From assembly GCA_015680685.1 (NCBI GenBank), contig MNCI01036652.1, positions 330,767-394,766 of the forward strand: a DNA stretch of 64,000 nt, in the 5' to 3' direction. This DNA comes from Gnetum montanum (Eukaryota; Streptophyta; Gnetopsida; Gnetales; Gnetaceae). The position numbers were made by a program, and so were the translations under genes. The notes beneath the pieces were generated by a model. It saw nothing but the letters and a program-made list of their open reading frames with translations, was not told the origin of the DNA and did not search any database. This document shows positions 58,059-64,000 of this stretch, in pieces; the first letter of the stretch is position 1, and the number at the start of each line of letters is the position of its first letter.

Positions 58059-58439
58059 TTTGCGACAGCAAACACATACTCACAATTAGTTTTTTCTATA
58101 ACTACTGAGACTATTTGAAGGTATTTGGACCTTGGTATTTCTAGAGACCAACAAGCACTTAACTCCTTTTTGAAGAACACCTTCAATCCCGTAACCCCTC
58201 ATCATGAGACCATGAGGCCACATCACCATTGGAAATCTAGTCCCAAACAATCACCAATAGTTCTTCTGGCACTAGAAGGAGGGCTGAAAATTTGTCCTCT
58301 AAGTTAATAAGCCAGATAGTGCTAGCATACCAACAATTCTTTATTGCTAGGAGGGCTTGAAAGAAACTTAGAAACTATTTTCATTTCATGATCAAACAGA
58401 TTGATAGTTTGGAAGATTTCAAAGGTTCCAAAGACATTC

Positions 58440-59640
58440 TTGATTATAAGACTAATTATTCATTAGAAGAAGAATAGAAAAAAGTTTTGGAGTTTGGCAC
58501 AAGTACTAGAGTAAAGACTAGAAGGATAAGAAGATCACCCCCTCCATTTGGTTTATTAGTCTATAAGAGAAGGTCAAAGAAGCATAAGAGTTCAATGATC
58601 AAAGGGAATTCTAATAGGATGAAAAATCCTTGGTAATGAGTTACACCATTAAGATTTCAAAACTACAATGATATTCTTAAGGTAGCCTACAAATATTTTT
58701 CTGAGCCTTTTTTTCTTGAAAAATTTTACTTAACCAAAGAATACATTCACATGTTTGAGTTAGCTTTGGCTCATGCAAATGTTCAACATTAAGATCAAGC
58801 TTGTAGGTTGTTTGTAGAAATTTTAAATGAAATGGCTTAAATTTGGTATTCAAACTTACCAAGAAATAGTATCACAAGTTGGAATGATATGAAAAACCTT
58901 TTCTTGGCCTAATTTAGCAATCAATTAGATAAAAAACAACCATATTATGGGTTAGCAAAAGATAAAAAAGGAGTTAAAGAGTCAATTAGAGATTTCAACA
59001 TTAAGTTCTAAAGAATTTATGGGATCTTTCAAAGATAATATAGACCACCAAATGAAATTCTTAGAGATATTTATCTTAAGACTAAGAATCACAATATTTC
59101 AATCTAGTTAAGAAGAACTCCAAACTTGCTAACATCGAATGACTACTTAAGCTATATGATTAGAAAAACAATTGAACTTGTATCATGAAGAGATTGTTAC
59201 AACTCAAAAAAGAGAATAGAAAATGATGATTACTATGTAAGATTTTGCTCACTGTAAAGCATTACCAGGGCCATCTCATGTTAAGATAGAGTAAGAACTT
59301 GGAAGCAAAGAATCGGAAAAAGGATAGTTAATGAAAGACTTGTCCGATAAAGTGGTGAAATTAGAGAAAGCCTTAGTGAAAGTTAAAATCATGGAAGAAA
59401 AGAAAAATAAAAAGTATAAGGATCAAGATAGTAAGTTAGTAGAAGATGAAGATGAAAGTGATGTTGTTATGTCCAACTTCCTTGATATTGAATTAGATAA
59501 TGAACTTGCTAGTGTTCATTTTGCAAGAAAATTTTCTAATAATGGATCTAGTGATACTTCTTCCCTATCAAGTTCTAAATAGGATATATAATTAGATGAA
59601 GATTGTAATAACAATGAAGAAAATGGGTATAAACTTTGAT
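58440..59640 (+). pseudogene. gag of the terminal gypsy element
   Basis: FFLEKFYLTKEYIHMFELAL, IWYSNLPRNSITSWNDMKNLF, FSNQLDKKQPYYGLAKDK, SIRDFNIKF and PPNEILRDIYLKT follow the retrotransposon gag pattern (WYxxLPxxSIxSWxxxxxxFxxxF). A lysine- and acid-rich linker (KVVKLEKALVKVKIMEEKKN, 59,331-59,582) follows. No zinc knuckle is seen. TAG/TGA codons interrupt several expected Gln positions. Confidence 0.75.
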
Positions 59641-60420
59641 CAAAAGAAATATTAACTACTTCAAGACCTCCAAAATTCATTTTTGATCCATCTACTAAGA
59701 GAAAGGTTTTTGAACTAAGTGGAAGAGAGAAAAATAAAAATAAAAATAAAGAAGATCAAGTAGAGAAAAGTACTCAAAATCAAACTCTCAATAAATGGAT
59801 AAAGAAATTAGGCTTTTATGGAGATGGAGAATATAATTTGATTGAGAGTCTTAAACATATTAGAGCAAATATTAGCATATATCAATTGCTACAGAATAGA
59901 GATTAACAAAGAAAAGCTTTTGAATTTATTAAAGGTTAAAAGAGAGTTGGAGAGTTAGAGTTAAGCTATGTATCTAATATTGACAAGACATTGAAAGCTA
60001 GCTATGAGTGTACTCCTAATAAAGAAGCTCCTTATTTTATATTGAAAATGAAGTTAAAAGACAAATATCTTCATAATTGTTTAGTTGATTCAGGAGCTAC
60101 ACCTATTATTATGCCATTGTCTATATGCAAAAAAAAACTTGGTATGATTCTAGAAAAATCAAATAAAAAGATTGTTCAAGTGGATAAAAGTATAGTTAAG
60201 ATTGTGGCTAAGCTACCTAATGTTATATTAGAAATTTCTTTTGAATTATGTATCAAAAGTAGAGCAACTATTCAAGTAGAAAATATACGAGATTCACATA
60301 GTTTTTTTTTTGAGTAGAAGTTAGAGTAAGAATTTCTTAGGATACATATTAATAGATTATTCTCATATGTGGCTACCTTGGAAAAGAATACTGAATCAAA
60401 TATACATTTATAGTGAGCCT
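59640..60420 (+). pseudogene. Aspartic protease of the terminal gypsy element
   Basis: After a linker (RPPKFIFDPSTKRKVFELSG) the frame at 59,991-60,317 reads APYFILKMKLKDKYLHNCLV followed by DSGATPIIMPLSICKKKLGM, with an intact Asp-Ser-Gly triad, then IVKIVAKLPNVILEI and a short tail with DYSHMW at about 60,355. The protease would mature the polyprotein. The reading frame shifts before the RNase H-like domain. Confidence 0.78.
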
Positions 60421-60534
60421 TTGATGAGTGAAAACATTACTTCAAATGGAAAGAATAAAGCTATTGAAACAAGAGCTTTTGAAACTAGAGTTTGTACACT
60501 TCAAGAAGTTGATAACTTAGAAAAAGAAGAATTT

Positions 60535-60930
60535 CGAGATGAGAGCAAATGGGAGCTATACTTCAATGGTTCTTGTAATTCAAAAGGTGTAGGAATTGGA
60601 ATAGTTCTGGTAAAGGATGATTCCCCAAAAATATTCAAGGCAATTCATCTATCTTTCCCTTATACTAATAACAAGGTCAAATATGAAGCTTTGTGTATTG
60701 GAATTAAACCAACATTGCAAAAAGGAATTAAGGAAATCATCATAAAAGAAGACTCAAGATTATTTCGTGAACAAGTTAAAGGTAATTGTGTGGTAAAAAG
60801 CTCATTCTTATGACCTTATAAATAGTTTGTCTACAAAATGCTAGATCGATTTCATCACTACAAAATAAAACATATAGGTAGCAAGGGTAATTGTATGGTA
60901 GATGATTTAGCAAAAGCAGCATCATCATTA
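60535..60930 (+). pseudogene. Archaeal-type (additional) RNase H placed before RT
   Basis: WELYFNGSCNSKGVGIGIVL, TNNKVKYEALCIGI, IIIKEDSRLFREQVKG and, after frameshifts near 60,800-60,835, FHHYKIKHIG and NCMVDDLAKAASSL make up the RVT_3/archaeal-type RNase H fold. The first catalytic Asp is changed to Asn (FNGS instead of FDGS), while Glu (YEAL), Asp (EDS) and the last Asp (VDDLA) remain. In Tat/Ogre elements the extra RNase H follows the ordinary one; here it precedes the RT. It would degrade RNA in RNA-DNA hybrids. Confidence 0.75.
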
Positions 60931-62150
60931 AACATGGAGAAGATAGAAGGTTATGAAGGGCTAAAGATCAAGAATGAACATCAACCATTAGTACAAGATA
61001 ACATAAAGCATTTACAAGTTTCTGAAGATGATGATCAATTACTTAGATTCTTAAAGAACAAGCAAGAATTTGAAAGTCAAATCACACCTGAGACAACATC
61101 AAGGTTTAAGAAAAATTCCATTTCCAAAAAGGTGATTGATTATGATCATGAGTTTAATAAAAATTTACTTATTGGAAAGGATATACAGAATCCAAATGAT
61201 CAAGCTTTTGAAGTAGTAAATTTTGAATCTATTGAGATACCAAAGGTGTTAAATGTTACAAAGGAAAAAGATTTAGTTTTCAAGAAAAATTTATTATTAC
61301 TCTTGAAAAATAATTTGCTAAATTTTTATTGGTCTTATGATGATCTTAAAACTTTTCAACAAGAGGTAATGACACATAAAATCCCTTTGATAAATGGTTG
61401 TAAGATAGTTAAAAAAAAGCAAAGAAAATTTAATCCATCATCTGAGCTAGCGATGGATGAGATCACGAAGTTATTACAAGATTGAATCATATATCTAGTC
61501 TAATATTCAACATGGCTTGCTAACCTTGTTCCAATAAGAAAGAAGAATGGTGATATTAGGCTTTGTGTAGATTTTAGCAATTTGAATGAAGCTTCAAAAA
61601 AAAGATAAATACCCACTTCCTAGAATTGAAAAAATGTTAATCAAAGTATCAGGATGTCAAGTATATTCTTTCTTAGATGGATTTTTAGGCTACAATCAGA
61701 TTATGGTAGATAAGGGTGACATATAAAATAGCATTTATCACCAAGTGAGGAATTTTTGCTTACCAAAGAATGCCATTTGGATTGTCAAATGTTGGAGGTA
61801 CTTTTCAAAGAGCAATGGATTTAGCCTTTAAAGGTTTAATAGGCAAGTTTGTTATGGTTTACTTGGATGATATCACCATTTTTTTAAAAAGGAAAGAGGA
61901 CCATATTGGTCATCTTGAACAAGTTTTTGATAGATGTCATGAGTATGGTATTTCATTAAATCCTAAGAAATGTATCTTTGATGTTAAATTAGGAAGTTTA
62001 CTAGGCCATGTAATTTGTCAAGAAGGAATTAATATAGATAATTCTTGAATTCAAGTAGTTCAGAATATTACACATCCTATAAGTAAAAAGTCTCTTAGAT
62101 CTTTCTTTGAAAAGATAAATTTCGTTAAGAAATTTATTCAGGATTCACTA
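60930..62150 (+). pseudogene. Reverse transcriptase of the terminal gypsy element
   Basis: A long acidic connector (60,930-61,300) leads to NFYWSYDDLKTFQQEV and then the RT: STWLANLVPIRKKNGDIRLC, VDFSNLNEAS, KYPLPRIEKML, FLDGFLGYNQ, FAYQRMPFGLSNVGGTFQRA, MVYLDDITIF (YLDD intact), HLEQVFDRCHEYGISLNPKK and LLGHVICQEGINID. Frameshifts occur at an A-run near 61,598 and around 61,715; TGA follows NIDNS at 62,046. The sequence is better preserved than in the Athila-like copies. Confidence 0.85.
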
Positions 62151-62159
62151 AAATTATTA

Positions 62160-62570
62160 GACCTTTAATGCATATGCTAAAGAAAGATGTCCTAGTAGAG
62201 AAAAACCTAGAATCAGAGAGAGATTTAGCACAACTTAGGAAAGCCATTCAAGAAGCTCCATACTTGGTAAAGCCAAAATTGAAAGAAGACTTTTGGTTAT
62301 ATGTTTTTTCTTTGAATGATTTAGTTACCAGCATTCTAACTCAAAGAAATAAGGATTTAGATGAACCAATCAGATTTTTTGAATATCAATTGAAAGGTTT
62401 AGAACTAAATTATTTAGACCTAAAGAAACAAGCATTTGTAGTTATTAAGAAACTTCTACATTTCAAATATTACTTGGAAAACTTGTTAGTTCATATTATG
62501 CTAATAGAGCCTGCAGTCAAACAATTCATAGCCCAAAATGAAATTGGATTGAAGAGAGGAAAGTAGCTCA
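62160..62570 (+). pseudogene. Ordinary gypsy RNase H of the terminal element
   Basis: HMLKKDVLVEKNLESERDLA, LRKAIQEAPYLVKPKLKEDF and WLYVFSLNDLVTSILTQRNK are followed by FFEYQLKGLELNYLDLKKQA and VIKKLLHFKYYLEN, the connection plus RNase H of Ty3/gypsy elements. Expected catalytic residues are partly lost (VFSLND where DAS-type motifs are usual). This makes a second RNase H in the same polyprotein. Confidence 0.72.
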
Positions 62571-62589
62571 TAAAGCTCCAAAGTTTTAA

Positions 62590-63922
62590 ATTTTCATTGA
62601 AAATATGCGAAATTGTTAAAGGAATGGGATTAGCTAGGTTAATGGCTAGAGAAGATGAAGTATTTGTGATAAAGACTCATGAGGGAAATTGGTATGATGA
62701 GATTCTAGAATTTCTTGATACTCGAAAGGTTCCAAATAACCTAAAAACTAGTCAAAAGAGAGCTTTCTTTAAAAAGATAAATAAATTTGTGATTAAAAAT
62801 GAAATATTATATAGAAAGGATTTTAGAGAAGTTTTGTTGGAATGTGTCCACAATGATCAAATTGGTCCCATCCTGGAACAATTCCATGATCATTCTACTT
62901 TGTTCTGTGAATCTCCCAAGTCTACTATGCAACATATACTATAGTATAGTTATTATTGGCCTTGTATGTACCAAGATATTAGTTCAACAATTCAAAGATG
63001 TTACAAATGTCAAATTCATGAACCAAAAATAAAAAAGGCTAAAGCTCCTTTAAAATTGGTAATTATAGATAGACCATTTTAGCAATGGGACTTATATTTT
63101 ATTGGTACAATTACTCCTTCAAGAGTAGGAAATAAGTTTATACTCATAGCTATCGATTATTTAAACAAATGGTCTAAGGTAAAAGCTCTAAGAAAATGTT
63201 TAGCATTAGACATGATTAAGATCTTGGAAGATCAGATTCTAAGTCATTTTGGTCTACCTGAAGTGTTTGTATCCAATAATTATCCTGCTTTTTAATTTGA
63301 AGAGTTTATAACATGTGCATAAAAAAAATCCATCTTTCTAATTTCCTCTTCAAATTATTATCCTCAAGGGAATTGCTTAGCTGAATCTACAAATAAAAAG
63401 CTTATTTCCTACATTAAAAAGTAAATGGATGAAAATCCAAGAAATTGGATTGATTACTTGTAATCTGCATTATGGACCAACCGTATTAGATTTAAGAAGG
63501 CTATTGGAATGTCAACTTATAACTTAGTTTATGGTTTAGTTGCTAGAATTATGAATAAGATCATAAGTTCGGCCTCAGATTTTGCGCAAAATTATAGTGA
63601 AAAAATCAATAAAGATAAAAGTTTTATGACTTTACTCATTAGAAGAGAAGCTGAAATGGATAGAGCTAAAGATAATTTATTAAGGAATTCTTCTCAACTT
63701 AAAAGGTGGTTTGATAGAAAGGCTTTGAAAAGGACTTTTAGAGTTGGTAATCTTGTATTATTATGGAATATGAAAAAGCAAAATAAATTTTTAATAGTAT
63801 GGACTAGTCCATTTCAAATCAAGAGACATATATTAGAAGATACATACAAGTTATTGATACTAGATGGGATAGAATTGCAGTTTCTATATAATGTTTCACA
63901 CATAAAACATTATTTTGGATAA
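62590..63922 (+). pseudogene. Integrase of the terminal gypsy element
   Basis: NWYDEILEFLDTRKVP and FVIKNEILYRKDF precede the zinc-binding region (HDHS...CYKCQ, with the first part decayed). The catalytic core shows LIAIDYLNKWSKVKAL (first Asp), VFVSNNYPAF, where the second Asp of SDN is replaced by Asn, and NYYPQGNCLAESTNKKL (Glu). The C-terminus MSTYNLVYG...AEMDRAKDNLL, LKRWFDRKALKRTFRVGNLV, LLWN, IVWTSPFQIKR and HIKHYFG ends at TAA-type stops after 63,919. No chromodomain is visible. Confidence 0.82.
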
Positions 63923-64000
63923 CTACCTCCAACTTAAATCTATGTATATAGTATTGTGATATATATAAGTAACTATAATAATATTTAGTATATAAGGTAG
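63923..64000. other. 3' untranslated start of the terminal element
   Basis: A short AT-rich stretch with ATATAGTATTGTGATATATA. Polypurine tract and 3' LTR are not reached. Confidence 0.4.

Overview
The window looks like repeat-rich nuclear DNA of a seed plant. It has AT-rich spacers, plant-type Ty3/gypsy and Ty1/copia LTR retrotransposons stacked inside one another, an L1-type LINE, several tandem-repeat arrays, and one interrupted nuclear gene with canonical GT-AG introns. The gene (17,974-22,303) encodes the C-terminal half of an OEP64/Toc64-type amidase-TPR receptor. A gymnosperm or another large-genome plant is plausible from the dense layers of old, transition-riddled elements, but this is inference. 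No rRNA, protein-coding operon, CRISPR array or bacterial feature was seen.

Layout. 1-350 holds a minus-strand copia fragment, followed by an (AG)n microsatellite. 1,902-11,280 is a nearly complete Athila-like Ty3/gypsy element with both LTRs and a 5-bp target duplication; its gag is deleted, its pol is decayed, and it has an extra open region between integrase and the 3' LTR. 12,285-14,170 is a LINE remnant without its reverse transcriptase. 14,530-15,545 is a decayed coiled-coil-like reading region. 16,790-17,120 is a copia gag-like fragment. 17,974-22,303 is the host gene. An old LTR remnant ends at 24,662. 24,830-33,240 holds two oppositely oriented fragments of one chromodomain-carrying gypsy (Tekay/Del-like) family, broken by an N gap at 28,837-29,447 whose flanks repeat the same 823 bp.

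34,250-47,290 is a tandem-repeat district with units of about 121, 405 and 185 bp. A 7.45-kb minus-strand LTR element (36,960-44,414, TSD ACATG) sits inside the 121-bp array. It encodes a recognisable protease but no reverse transcriptase or integrase, and carries its own 33-bp, 25-bp and roughly 180-bp repeats. 47,298-55,545 is an array of Athila-like LTRs: a truncated LTR, the same post-integrase reading region as in the first element, a second LTR, then gag-pol with a third (solo) LTR inserted in gag. The integrase of that copy stops at about 55,545, apparently where another gypsy element (to the window end) inserted. That last element has the order gag, protease, archaeal-type RNase H, RT, RNase H, integrase.

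All retroelement reading frames here are broken. Many of the breaks are TAG or TGA where family logic expects Gln, Trp or Arg, as expected from C-to-T decay of methylated DNA. The only gene that looks functional is the OEP64/Toc64-like one, and only its last seven exons are visible. The candidate least explained by familiar families is the post-integrase reading region shared by two Athila-like copies (8,470-10,210 and 47,935-48,911).
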